Assembly: GCF_003711515.1 (NCBI RefSeq) | Contig: NW_021167082.1 | Coordinates: forward strand, 1,606,111 to 1,670,110 | Length of the DNA stretch: 64,000 nt | Origin: Sodiomyces alkalinus F11 | Lineage: Eukaryota; Ascomycota; Sordariomycetes; Glomerellales; Plectosphaerellaceae | Direction: 5' to 3' | Shown here: positions 41,001 through 52,085 of the stretch, in pieces | How the letters are laid out: each line of letters opens with the position of its first letter | Numbering within the stretch: the stretch's first letter is position 1 | The notes under the pieces: generated by a model | What the model saw: the letters and a program-made list of their open reading frames with translations, nothing else | Databases searched by the model: none | What the model was told of the DNA's origin: nothing | Translations under genes and position numbers: made by a program

Positions 41001-42605
41001 TTGCCAACGGCGACAGTCATGTCCATATCCATGGTCGTGTCGTGAAGGCTTCCATGTGCGGTCGACACCGTCGATTTACGCCGCGTCCAGTCGGGCCGTC
41101 CTTGGTTAGCGGCCAAGAGACCGCCTAGGGCAGTTGTTATCTCCATGGACATGTCTTCGTTGCCATCGTCGTCATCGTCGTAATATGATGCCGCGGGTCG
41201 TCGAATACCGCCAATGGCTCTGGTCAACTCCATGGTCTCGTCGACCTGCATTGTCGCTTCTGCACCGCTGCCCTTCTCACCCTTGGCATGGGCCAGAATG
41301 CCTCCCAACGCATGGGTAACGTCCATAGACATGTCTTGTTCCTCTTCTTCGTCCTCGACTGCATCTTGTCGAATTATACCGCCGGCAGCCTGAGTCATTT
41401 CCATGTCCATGTCCATGTCCATATCCTGTTCGTCGGCATCGCTTGCCTTATCGGCGTCTTCGAGATTGTTTGTGACGTCGCGAAAGTCAGAACTCTTCTC
41501 TTGTTCTGTTGGCTTGTTCTTCTTTATCCAGCCAAACGACGGGATCACCTCTTCTCCGTCTGAATCATCCTGGTCCAGCCTCTGGGTTCCTGCTCTTGTC
41601 GAAGCCATGCGAAGAGCTTCCTCCAACGTGTTATTATCACCTGGTGATGATGGGAACCGAGCGGTGAAGCCAGACGTCACAGAGGCACTCGTCACCTCAT
41701 GGTCCTCAACCGTGACCATAGTGCCGTCGTCCGCATCGGAATCGCTACTGGAGTCTACGTCGGAGTCTTCCTCGCTCTGGACCTCTTCAACAGCGTCAAC
41801 CGGTTCCGAGTCAGAGCTGTAGAAGGATGAAGCCGTAAATTCGTCGTCAGAGTGGTGCAAGCTCGCTGGTCCCATAGACGAACTCCGCCTGCGCTTCCTT
41901 TGATGCTGGGGTGGTTCGGTCGGGTCCTCCACTTCTCCATGAGGTCTGGATGCCGCATCCGAAGACTGATTGGCCTCGGAGCGAACAATGGACGATCTAC
42001 GACGTGTTGAATCGGTCGACGAGGTCGGGTCTTGCATGTACTCGACTTCGTGGAATGTGTGCAATGTGGCTTCGGCGGCGAAGGAGACTCTTCGATTCGC
42101 GAGCGACTTGCGCCGGGCTTCCCTCCGTTCCCTCTCCTCGCGCTCTCGCGCTGCAGCTTGTTGTTCTTCTTCAGTGCGCAGAGCAATCTTGGATTCCGAC
42201 CCTTCCTCGCGGTCTCCATCTTGTCCGTCGCGGCTATCGGCGGGGTTTGACTTTTTCGTCTTCAGCGAGGGGATCTCGGGAAGGGGCCCAATCGTGGGCT
42301 TCAGAATGGACCTCGGAGGTGGGCGTGATGGCGCAGCGAGAGACTGGGACAAGTCAGCATCCTTCCCATTGGATGGCGGCGGCGCGACATACAGCTCTTC
42401 GATTACCATTGCCACTTTTCAAAATATCAAGCCCACCCGGTCCCATACTCTTGCTGCGCGACTTCTTACGGTTGGCAGCAAGTGTGCTACCGAGGTCCAC
42501 GGTCGCATTTTCCTTCTCGAACATCCTAGATGAGGGGATCTGACCATCGATGGACTTGCGCTGTCGGCGCGCCGCAGGGACCGTCGCGTCGTTAAAAGAA
42601 GCCAT
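38038..42605 (-). CDS. SPC7: Kinetochore scaffold Spc7 (KNL1/Spc105)
   Basis: Predicted KNL1-family outer kinetochore and spindle-checkpoint scaffold, 1482 aa. Three exons: 42605-42393, 42343-38776 and 38705-38038. Intron 1 is only 49 nt (GTATGT, branch TGCTGAC, CAG) and joins GPGGLDILKSGNGNRRA to SLAAPSRPPPRSILKP. PP1-docking motifs are seen as SILK (about residues 83-86) and RVSF (156-159). An array of seven MELT-type motifs lies at about residues 370-580 (MEMTQAAGG, MDVTHALGG, MELTRAIGG, MEITTALGG, MDMTVAVGK, MDKTTAVGR, MEMTTAIGG), the sites that Mps1 phosphorylates to recruit Bub3-Bub1. The Spc7 domain starts near residue 990 (LQDFLNMTSIRFMELTTTKR), with a long coiled coil to about 1260. 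The C-terminal RWD-type domain (GWAITGTSGTTISMAYKRDI onward) should bind Mis12. Divergent from RPS11. Confidence 0.94.
40835..41440 (-). repeat. MELT-motif array of SPC7
   Basis: Seven diverged units within the SPC7 coding region, each encoding an acidic stretch, a Met-x-x-Thr core and then xAxGGI/GRIL. The unit spacing varies between about 60 and 120 bp. Confidence 0.85.
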
Positions 42606-43241
42606 GGCGACGGGTGTATTACGCCGGGCGCGGCTTTGTAGCCAACCAGCCTATCCAAACAACCAAATAACTGCTCTGGTTCTTGTGTTGGAGTTCCTTA
42701 AGCAAAGCAAAGTGTCGCGATTAAGTGGGTGATGATGCTGTACGCGTGCCGGTTTGCGAGTGGGATGCTTGTCCAGGACCCGGGTCATGTTGCTCTCTGA
42801 GATGATAGCTTCTTGATTGGCCCAAGCGGAACCATATCAACACGCGTCCTTGTTGCTGCAGTAGCAAGCTTCTCCCCCACACGAAAGACCCACTAAAGGC
42901 ATCCGCCACATTGTGGGTCACGTTTATTCCTCAGCTTGTGGCTTGACCCTCGCTTAATTTTTTTTCGTCTTTGTAGGTAGCAATCCACAGCCCTAAGCCC
43001 TGGTGCATTTTGCGGCTTAGCCAATCCAGAACTTTCTCAATCTCCTAGCATCACGACGAGCCCCGAACGAACTACGCCATCCGAGTCGAGGTGCTCAATT
43101 TTCACGACCGACAAGGTAAGTGATTCGCGTACTTACCTATCTCAAGGCCATCCCTTTTATTTCCTTGCATCGACCGACGTCCCACGTCCTGACCGTCCTG
43201 ACCGTCCTGTGCAGCGCCGTGATCGCATCACCACCGCCAAC
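42606..43241. promoter_or_regulatory. Divergent promoter region SPC7/RPS11
   Basis: 636 bp between divergent start codons. It contains the RPS11 5' leader with an intron (43116-43214; donor GTAAGT, acceptor TGTGCAG) and an AGCCCTAAGCCC element at about 42989. Constitutive drive from the ribosomal protein side is expected. Confidence 0.5.
42988..43001. promoter_or_regulatory. AGCCCTAAGCCC element upstream of RPS11
   Basis: A CCCTAA-containing, telomere-repeat-like word lies about 250 bp upstream of the RPS11 ATG. Ribosomal protein promoters in many ascomycetes use Tbf1-type (TTAGGG) sites. The match is by eye and the link is inference. Confidence 0.3.
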
Positions 43242-44026
43242 ATGGCTACCGAACTTACCGTCCAGTCGGAGCGCGCTTTCCAGAAGCAGCCCATCTTCCT
43301 CAACCAGAAGGTCAAGGCCAAGACAACTCGCCCTGGCAAAGGTGGCCGCAGATGGTACAAGGATGTCGGCCTGGGTTTCCGTACCCCGAAGAACGCCATT
43401 GAGGGCACCTACATCGGTACGTTCGACCGCGATACAAAACTGGACCGGAACACGGGGATATAGTTAAAAGAGGAGGTCTATTGCATTGGTTGACAGGGGG
43501 AAGAGAATGTTTGGGAGGAGCTTGACGTGTGCTGGTCTGGGCATTTTTGTTTTTCGGGGGGGCGCGGGGCGACATGTCACAAATATCGAAATGTTGGGCT
43601 GCTGACACCTTTCCTCAACAGACAAGAAGTGCCCCTTCACCGGCCAAGTTTCGATTCGTGGCCGTATCCTGACCGGCACCGTCGTTTCGACCAAGATGCA
43701 CCGCACCGTCATCATCCGCCGCGAGTACCTCCACTTCATCCCCAAGTACGACCGGTACGAGAAGCGCCACAAGAACCTCGCCGCCCACGTCTCCCCTGCG
43801 TTCCGTGTCGAGGAGGGTGACCAGGTCACCGTTGGCCAGTGCAGGCCTCTGAGCAAGACTGTATGTTTTCACGAACCGAGCAAGGACGCCTGTGTTGCTT
43901 TTGTTCTTCTTTTTCCGGCCACAGAGGTGTGAAGTACTGACAGTAGGAATGTCGTAGGTCCGGTTCAACGTTCTCCGGGTGTTGCCCCGAACCGGCACTT
44001 CGGTCAAGAAGTTCAGCAAGTTCTAA
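43242..44026 (+). CDS. RPS11: 40S ribosomal protein S11 (uS17)
   Basis: Predicted small-subunit ribosomal protein uS17/eS11, 160 aa. Three coding exons: 43242-43416, 43622-43860 and 43958-44026, plus a likely 5' UTR intron at 43116-43214. The protein starts [20 protein letters not shown]. Exon 2 opens with [20 protein letters not shown] and [18 protein letters not shown], the core OB fold; it ends with [21 protein letters not shown]. The intron density and early intron positions are typical of highly expressed ribosomal protein genes in filamentous fungi. The 205-nt second intron shows no clear snoRNA boxes. Divergent from SPC7. Confidence 0.96.
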
Positions 44027-44881
44027 TCGGCGCTTTGGCATTTTTCGGCGTGTATGCGGTGTGAGGGTTCTGCTTTGCTCTACCGGAATGGGCGGTCACA
44101 CAGGAAACTGCATCGTCATGATTTGTGCAATAGATGCAGATCAGATCATCAAAAAGAATTCGATCAACCAAACATCGTCGAGACGGGGCCTAAAAACAGT
44201 GAGGCATCGGGTTGATGGAAGCTTTGAACGAATTGGACCTGGGACGGGAAAAGATAACCAAAATGGATCTGGTCGTGGCTACGTGATGCGCGCCGCATAA
44301 GGGGCTTTCCTGGTATTGTCATGCGTCGTGATACGATTCATGAGCACAAGACAGAACAACAGAGACTTGTTCTTTCTGACCAACCCATGCGGCTTGCATT
44401 CTCCCAACATTGACACTGTGCCATTGAGAACGGGAGATCTGGAGTTCAAGGGTCTTCACTAGGACCGAGTAGCCTGGGGGACCTTGTCAAGGGCACGATT
44501 CTGGTGCATTGAATTGTACTCCAGCTCGATTTCTATACCATCATGGTAAATTCCAAGTAGTAGCGGATGAATGTACAGTAGTGGAGGAATCGCGTCCTTG
44601 CATGTTTCCTACCGGAGGAGCTTTACGGTGCTGGTGAGGGTGGATAGTGCACGGGCCTTCAATACACGTGACTGTGGGGAGGATGTCCGATCTATCTCAT
44701 GGCACTCGGTCCCAGATTTCAAGGGTAACTTTTCTTCTTGTTCGCGTGACGAACCACTTTCAGTCAAAGAGAAATAAAAGAGACGGAGAGAAGAGTATGA
44801 CCTAGGACCTTTCAGAAATATACATTACCGACCCAGGTACTGCCAGAACAGAACCGAGACCGGTTGACAATCTCGACCGCC
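44027..44881. other. Intergenic region RPS11 to EMI1-like gene
   Basis: 855 bp between two plus-strand genes, expected to hold the RPS11 3' UTR and the next promoter. No repeats or coding signal are noticeable. Confidence 0.4.
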
Positions 44882-45963
44882 ATGGGGTGGCTCGACGGCT
44901 GGTGGTCCGACTCGACCAAATCCTCCGACCCTCTCGCCTCCGTCGATCCCAAGCTCCGCGAGTTCTTGAAGCGCGAATCGCCCGTAAAGTACCATACACC
45001 GACGACACAGGACCCGGCCCCCTCACGCACGGCGCCGTCCTCTTCCAATGCGTCCACAGGGGAGCCCGCCGACAAGCCGCTAGTACCGAGAGAGAGCCTC
45101 TTCCAGGACGGCCGGTATGCGCACCTGTGGAAAAACTACAAGTCGCTGGGCGACGTGGAGGCGGAGACCAAGACGGATCACGAGAAGCTCATGGACGTGC
45201 TCGACGGCTACAAGGAGCGGAAGCACACCATCGGCAAGGCGGCGCTGGAGAACTGCGCCATCCAACAGGAGGAGTGGATCAGCTGTATGAAGAGCGGCGC
45301 ATGGGAGGACCGACTACAGATGTGTCGGAAGCAGGTGCAACGGTTTGAGAAGTGCTATACCACGCAGACGGTGCGTCGAGCCCCCGAAGACAAGACCCCA
45401 TTCCTTTGTTCTTTTCTCGTTCGCCTCCCCATGATTCCAGAGGTTGTCGTTATTTTTCCTTCTTCTTTTTTTTTTTTTTTTCTTCTTTTTTTTCTTTTCT
45501 TCATCGGACATCTCCAGACTGACATGTATCCCAGAGGTTACTAAAAGCCCTAGGCTACGGCTCCGTCGTAGGCCGTCCACCAGAGGTAGAAGAAGACATC
45601 CAGATGCACGCCGACGCCTTGTACCTGAGGGTGCTCGAGCAAGAGCGCGCCCTGAAGGACGCAAAGGACCAAGGCCGCCCCCTGTCGGATCTGCAGACCT
45701 TGTTCCCCAAGCCGGAAGGCGCCAACGCCATCGAGCCCGGCGCCGAGCTGCGCAAGTCGTGGGAAGAGAAGCTCCAGAGCCTGCCCCCCGAGGAGCGGGC
45801 GTCGGAGGAGGCCGCGTTACGGGCCGATTTCCAGGCCAAAGCCGTCGTCGCCCGGGACGTGCAGAAGCTTTGGGAGGCGCAGGCGGACGAGCGCAAGGCG
45901 AGGGAGGCCGAGGGCAAGACGACCATGCTGGACCGGTTCTCGTCGCTCTTCCGGTTCAAGTGA
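44882..45963 (+). CDS. Twin-CX9C protein of the EMI1/DUF3128 family
   Basis: A 305-aa protein, two exons: 44882-45370 and 45535-45963. The 164-nt intron contains a long T/C tract. The core has two CX9C pairs, CAIQQEEWISC and CRKQVQRFEKC (residues about 126-160), followed by YTTQT|RLLKALGYGS. This pattern matches the fungal DUF3128 family that includes yeast Emi1. Twin CX9C proteins usually fold by Mia40-driven disulfide formation in the mitochondrial intermembrane space, so that location is likely but inferred. The C-terminal half is a charged helical region (LRADFQAKAVVARDVQKLWE) ending FSSLFRFK. The start MGWLDGWWSD was chosen; an in-frame ATG 18 nt upstream adds MTISTA. Convergent with the CENP-U homologue. 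Confidence 0.8.
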
Positions 45964-46349
45964 GGCTCTGGCAAAGTCTGAACGGGCGTGGGAGGGTACG
46001 TGCCCTTTGGGGGGCGAGTGTTCAACAGAGGTCTACGTGTGGAACGACAGTTGGAAGATGAGGCTCAACGTGTACCACAAGTGTACTCTTACTGTATTCA
46101 ATACCTGTATAGCGAGCGGATAAAAGGTCCTGTCAAAAGTCGACACAAGGCGAAGCAGAAGCGTTTCGGTCAGCCAACACAATGTCCCAATGTCCCAAGG
46201 TCTCTGCTCGATATCGCACGCACCACTGGACAGCTCTTCCTGCTTCAAGTCCCCTTTCATCAAGCTTGTGCTCATCACTTCAGGATCCCGACGCATTCAA
46301 AACTGAACGGAAGCTAGGGTGAATGTTTCAAGTCAGATCCGTATCGAGA
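45964..46349. other. Convergent 3' region, EMI1-like/CENP-U
   Basis: 386 bp between convergent stop codons, presumably 3' UTRs. Nothing else visible. Confidence 0.45.
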
Positions 46350-48652
46350 CTAAAGTCTTTCCTCCAAAGCCACTGCTGCCCTCTCCAGGAAGGCATTAAA
46401 GTCCCTCAACTGCTTTAATGTCCCGCCACTGTCACTCTTGGACGATGCTTGTTCGGAAACCCTGGATATGAGAAGCTCGAGGTTTGCCAACTCGGCATTC
46501 TTTTCCTGGGCTGGCAGCAGTCGATCCTGAGCACGACCACGTTCAACCGCGAGATCAATATCGTGCATAGCAGACGATAGGGTTACTTGGTGCTGCACCG
46601 AGGAGAAAGAGCCGAGTTAGCGGGGTGCGTGTGTCACATAACTTGAGTTTTTTTTTCGATGATAAACCTACCAAGAGCTCATCCCGTTCTTTCTCATGTC
46701 TAGCCCTCACCGCGTCCTTGCGAAGGGCCACCTGCTCTCGCTCCGCTCGGACACGCATGATCTCCTCACGGAGACGGGCCTTCTCTTTCCTTTCGTTCCG
46801 CACACGCAAGCGAAGGGAGTTTAGGTGGTCGACTCGAATAGTCTGACGGGGAAGGGGGAGATTTAGCATCGGTGAGAATCCTCAGCGTCGCACAAAAAAA
46901 AAAGGGGGTTTACCTACGTGCCCGAGGAAACGGTGCTGCAACTCTGCTCGGTACGCCTCCAGCGCACTTATCTTGACTCGAGCCTCCTTCCTCGCCTGCG
47001 CGTCGGCGGCTTGCTCTAGGTCACCGTGGATACTGTCCAGGCTCGTATCGATGATCTCGTCGCACAGCTGTGACAGGACATCGATGCAGTTGACGGTCGC
47101 CCGTTTGGAGTACGGGATGTCGGCAGTCAGGATGTCGAGGTCGGGATCATCGCCTTCAGCCACCTGCCCCCGCCTCGTGAACCGCTGTACGGGGACCTCA
47201 ACGACTTCTGCATCAGGGCTTCCAGCAGTCCGCCGCTTTTCCGAGCGTTTTAGGCGTGCTTCTTTGGGTTTGGATTTCGGCTTCGACTTGGCGGCCACTT
47301 GATCCTTCCGTTGTTGACCTTGCTTCTGTTTGGCCGGACTCGTTCTGGTCTGTTTCCGCCTACGCTTGGCAGCCGGTTCCTGTTCGGCGGATGCTCGCTC
47401 TTCCTCCGCAATGTCGTCCACTTCGAGATCAAGTGCGTCCATGCTTTGACGTGGACGTTTCTGTCTCAGTCGTTGGGCTGCTTTAGTCGCTGATATCTCT
47501 TCTGCGACGTCTTCGACCGCCTCTTGGCGTTCGACGTGGTCCAGGCTCGGCTGTGGTTCCGGCTCCTTATCCTCCTCCCTTTCTTCTTCTCGCATGTCGA
47601 CGAGTTCAGTGGGTTGGGCGGACTCCGATTCTTGAACATCGTGCTCGAGACGAGTCGACAGCTCGAGGGAACCCTGTGAATGGGAAGGGCTTGGCGCAGA
47701 TGCCTGTTGGTTAGAAAGCTCATCGCGTGCATCCACTTCCACGGCCTGACGGATCGGGTGCTTGCGTGGAGTGCTAGTTCGGCGAAGAGCGGCGGCCGCA
47801 CTTCGTCTCGCCCTTTGCGCCAGGGGTGAAGAGAGAGGATCGGCATCACTCGCGTCGGGGGAAGAGGACGGCGGGAAAATGACTTGTTGTAACCTGGTGC
47901 TGGAGTTGGAAGCAGCATCGATCCTGACGCTCCGTCGTCGACCCGTTCCCGGAGCCTGAGATGGGCTCTCCTCCACTTCTGAAAGTAGTACAGTTCTTGA
48001 GATCACAGAGCGAACCGATCCGGGAGCCAATGGTGCCGCAGATGGAAGCAATGCAATGTCGTCCACTTCGTCATTAATAGTCGTCGTGTCGGGTGTTCTT
48101 ATCCTCCTAGTTGTTGCAGGGCTGATTGTCCTCCTTACTGTTTCTGCCTGTAGCTCATCTTCGTCCGGTTTTGGGGGGCCAGCGGCAGCACCATGAGTGG
48201 CGCCCGTTCGTACGGGATGCTTCGCGGGTCCGGCATGGCGCGATAACGGGCTCTTAGGATCCGTGTCGAGTTTTCTCCTCTTCGCCGACGTATTAGGTGT
48301 TGACCTTGATCGGGTCGTTTGCGAAGGGGGAGGTTGGGACGGTGCTGGTGGTGGCGGCGGCGGCGGCGGCGGGGGAGGTGGGAGATTCGATGGACTCGAC
48401 TCCTCGGATGGGTCAACTTCCGAGCTTGTCTCGTCAAGACCCAGATCTAGCTGAAAAGAAACGTCATCTACTAGCCCGCGACTTCAAGAAATGTCAGCGA
48501 CAACAGACGCGCTAAATGGGCTTTCACAGAAGAAGCACATACCCGGCGCCACGAATGCGCTGCTGCATGCGCTCAGTACGAGCTGAAGGAGAGTTAGACT
48601 CGAGATGTTATATTAGAGGAAGGACAACTATATTGGGCGACTCACTAGCCAT
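46350..48652 (-). CDS. Inner kinetochore protein, CENP-U/Ame1/Mis17 family
   Basis: Predicted CENP-U homologue (Ame1 in budding yeast, Mis17 in fission yeast), part of the constitutive centromere-associated network. 674 aa, five exons: 48652-48646, 48582-48543, 48481-46918, 46842-46672 and 46592-46350. The first two exons are tiny (7 and 40 nt) and encode MATRTERMQQRIRGAG, a conserved start that can only be reached by splicing. A disordered middle follows: ten prolines, basic KPKSKPKEARLKRSEKRR, acidic stretches. The conserved C-terminal part begins VNCIDVLSQLCDEIIDTSLD (near residue 485), then KISALEAYRAELQHRFLGH, and continues as a coiled coil (LREEIMRVRAEREQVALRKD) ending SSAMHDIDLAVERG. 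The gene is easily missed because the open frame alone starts without an ATG. Assignment is from the C-terminal pattern as I remember it. Confidence 0.84.
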
Positions 48653-49549
48653 TGTGGTTGTACCGGGAATCGCCAAAGCTATCTACCTAGGTAGTTATGT
48701 GATGCGACATGGATACAAGATTTGGATAGGTAAAGAACCGCAGCACAATCGGTGTGATGACATGCTATGCGACGGAGAGACAGTGACGTTATTGGGAGCC
48801 TACGATTCAACGCGTCAAATCGATGTTACGGGTGTAATTTAAGGTACAAGACAGTTGTGGTGGGGTGGCGGACGCGTCGAGCTAGCAGCTTAAGGTACCT
48901 ATCTTAAGGTACCTTACCTCTTGCCTTATCTTATCGCTATTTGCATTGATAAGATACGGCGCAGTGGAAATTATAACGTACGTAATAATTATGCGTACTG
49001 TCACTCCGACCCGTCCACTCTCACGTTGTGCTCGGTATTTGTGTGCGCCACGCTGGGAGATGGCATTCACCAGATGTACTGTATATCTAAGCCCAGGGCA
49101 ATCCTAAAGTAAACGAGCTGGCCATTTTCAAACAAACCTGTCGTGAGAGGTTATATCCCACCCGGTGGACCTAGACCTAACGCGCCGAGCTACCTAACAT
49201 GGGATTGGGAATATCAAGAAATCGGTATCCCCAAGAGTTCAAGAATGTCACACTCGAAACGCGGTATAAGTGGAACATTGCCCAACTCAAACTCAAGGTT
49301 CACCTTAACCTCGTCTGTGCCATTCTATAAAGCATAGGTCTTAGAACTCGATGTTTAATCATCGAAGCATATTTAATCTTCCCGGCCCTTTATAAGCACT
49401 TCCAGAGTCTCCCGTCCCAATCCCAAATTGAGAAATGCCCCGTCGATAACGCCATCACCACCGCCTGAAGTCGGAGAACGATGCTCCCACCCCCTGTACC
49501 GTCTATCACGATATATCCTACACTCATGTTACATTATTTACCTTCAATG
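48653..49549. other. Intergenic region between two minus-strand genes
   Basis: 897 bp holding the CENP-U promoter and the LicD gene 3' UTR. GGTACC/CCTTAAGG words occur at 48892-48918 and a TACCTAGGTA near 48685. No gene supported. Confidence 0.4.
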
Positions 49550-50741
49550 TCATAGTTCAGAGTTCTCTTCGTGAAGGGGAGCCCATTCCATCTTGATGTC
49601 GTCGAATACGTGGCTGCAAACGACCCGTCAATACTCTACTGCTCCTACTGAAGGAAAGTAAAGCAAGGGGATGCGGAAACATACCCATGGAATTTCTTCC
49701 TGGTCAAGGCCTCTTCGCCATACTCGGACTCGAGCATCTCCTTGTATTTGAACGGGATTTTGACCTCGACGCCTTCGAACGTAGTATCTAACAAGGGGAA
49801 AAGGTATGTGTCCTGTTAACAGCAGATTAGCTCTCCCCCGAGGACAAATCGCTGCAGTTCTGCTCCGCTATGAGCGGAAGAAAGACCGAGAGACCAACTC
49901 TGAACTGGTGGCCATCCTTGCAGACCAATACCCCCTCTCCCTCGGGGTGATCGAGGTCGTAGCTCGCTGTCGTAATGTCAATGAAGAGACCATTCTCCAT
50001 GTCAATCCACCTGGCGTCCACGACATTGAGCCTATCGCTGTCTTCTCGGATAGTGTAATGCGGGTTGACTTCGAGCTGAAATGTCCGCCCATTGGGGACG
50101 GCGGGGTATTCGAAGTAGTACGTGGTCATGTTGTAATAGGCCGCAAGACGGTAAATCGATGGCTCCGATATCATCACGTCCGCATCCGTATCCCATGGTA
50201 GGATCTAGTCGTCTCGTGGTCAACGACCGGTCTGTTTGATAACCCCTGGGCCAGAAAAGGGGTAATTCGGGATGGACAGCAAGTTACCTGCTTGTTCCAC
50301 CACCACCCGAGGAGTGTTCCGTGCATTAGCCACGTCTCAATGCCCAGATCTCGGAATGTTGCGAGGTATGTCTGGACCAGAACTTTGATGGCATGCCTCT
50401 GCTCATCTTGGTCCACGATAGGATGGCTCGCGAATCGGCCGTCGTAATGGACGTGGAAACTGCATGCCAATTCAGGGGGGTTAACGGCCGGGGAACCACC
50501 AACATCCCCGTCCCTTTACTAAAGCAATGTCTCGCTCACCTTGACTCGTCTACAGGCCGTGTCAGCATCCATCGCACATAGTTCCAAACAGAATATAGTA
50601 CGTACGAAAGTATTTCCCTGGTTGAGCATGATACTCCTCGCCCTTCTCATTGACGTTCTTGATGTTCTTGGGCCTAGCTTCCGACGTCTGGGTCGTGGCC
50701 AGCAGGAGGGCGAACCCCGGTATCAGGGGACCGAGCTTCAT
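49550..50741 (-). CDS. LicD-family secretory protein (MNN4-like)
   Basis: Predicted LicD/fukutin-type protein, the nucleotidyltransferase-fold family that includes yeast Mnn4 (mannosylphosphate transfer to glycans). 271 aa, six exons: 50741-50606, 50549-50540, 50459-50288, 50204-49899, 49812-49685 and 49613-49550. Exon 2 is a 10-nt micro-exon encoding His-Glu-Ser. The N-terminus MKLGPLIPGFALLLATTQTS is a signal peptide. The core is ETWLMHGTLLGWWWNKQ|ILPWDTDADVMISEP, with the LicD HGTLLG and the D-x-D of DTDAD. It continues with YPAVPNGRTFQLEVNPHYT, DARWIDMENGLFIDITT and FPLLDTTFEGVEVKIP. The donor of intron 4 (GTTGGT) is weak but needed for continuity. Being soluble-secreted rather than membrane-anchored, it may act in the Golgi lumen or outside the cell. 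Confidence 0.85.
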
Positions 50742-52085
50742 GGCGGCAGCAAGAGAATTATGCTCGTCGAGCCGAGACTTCCGAGTTATCGCGAACAGTT
50801 TACATCAGGAATCCCGACGATTGTCAGAGACGGAGAAAGGGAGAGGAGAGGTCGCCTAGCATGGTCTCACTCTTCAGCTTAATAAGCTCGACTAGACGAG
50901 AGCCGGTCTTCAAAGAGGAATTCATGTCGAAGATCTTTACCAAGTAACGAAGTATGCCCTCTTGATCCGCGTCCTGCCTACGTCATCGTGTATGGAGTAT
51001 ATTAGCCCCTATTTGGTACCTGTCTTGCTACCTTAGCTTCCCGGTTCACAATAAAGTTAGAGTACCTTAGGTAGCGGCATATGTACAGAGTACTTCGATA
51101 ACAGACTGTGGGTGCTACTCCGTAAGGTACCTTACATTTCTCTCTGACACGCTCCGTGCATTCCCACCACACTGCCTTTCCCGAAACTCAAACAAGACGT
51201 TTGGGAACTTGTACATATGCTGAATGCCCGGCGTGGAGATGAGCCAAGACGGGAAAGAGAGGGGCCCTCACAAAGGCATGGTGCAACTGGTAATTAGTAG
51301 CTGTGCCAGGTCGCAATACTGCTCGGTATCGTACTCGGCCATCAGGAGTCTCGCACTTTGCTCCTGACCATCCCTGGGAAGTCCTTTCTGTTGTCCGTCC
51401 GTGTCGGATTGAGGATCAAGACTCCTAGCACCAGACGTAAGTAAGGTACGGGGAACCGGGTATGCAGGTACAGTGGCCTGACAAAAGGATCGAAGCACTT
51501 TACATATCCGCATCATGTGGGGCGCTTCGGTCTTTTGGTCACTTACGTAATTACAGTATAAATACCGTCGCTCCTTATCTTTGGGCGAGAGTCCTATTCC
51601 CATGGTGTGGAAGAAGTCGTAACCAACCCAGGCTCTGTCTACTCTACCTTATGTACTCCGTGTCAAGGCTTTGTATCCTTACTCCGTACCAGGTATCAAT
51701 GGACTGTTGGAGGGGGTGGGCCCAGATCTGAAGCTCCGTGTCGACCACCGCAGTAGAGAGTGCCCTAAACCCTCGCCTGACGCAAGCCAACTGAACTCTC
51801 CGTGCTCCAACAACTCGTCCTTCGGCTCATTCTCGTAAGGTACCGATCCGTACCTGCCTTACTTAAGCCACATCGCTATATCGCTGTAGCATCCTACACT
51901 TTGGTTTCCTACGCGGCTTCTCTAATCAATCCCAGGCACTTTCCTTCTCCTCCCTCTCCTGCGCATTCCGTCGTGTGATGCAACTGTCGCCATCAGCTTG
52001 CTGGTGTCGCCCTTCGATATCGCAATTACGTTGATTCATCGAGACCACTCCCTCTTTGCGGCGAACGCAGCGTCGGACAAGCAAA
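50742..52085. promoter_or_regulatory. Divergent intergenic region LicD/ERD2-like
   Basis: 1.3 kb between divergent genes. GGTACC/CCTTAGG words occur at 51015-51135 and near 51838. Open frames such as 51268-51603 show no domain or splice context. No gene accepted. Confidence 0.4.

Noticed and set aside
42337..42415. SPC7 start at the ATG of the large frame (42415)
   Set aside because: It would lose the conserved GPGGLDILKSGNGNRR segment. A 49-nt intron with good donor, branch point and acceptor joins exon 1 to SLAAPSRPPPRSILKP.
43417..43621. Intronic snoRNA in RPS11
   Set aside because: Ribosomal protein introns often host snoRNAs, but no C (RTGATGA) and D (CTGA) pair at suitable spacing was seen.
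51268..51603. 111-codon minus frame in the LicD/ERD2-like gap
   Set aside because: Short, no domain, no splice context; consistent with chance.
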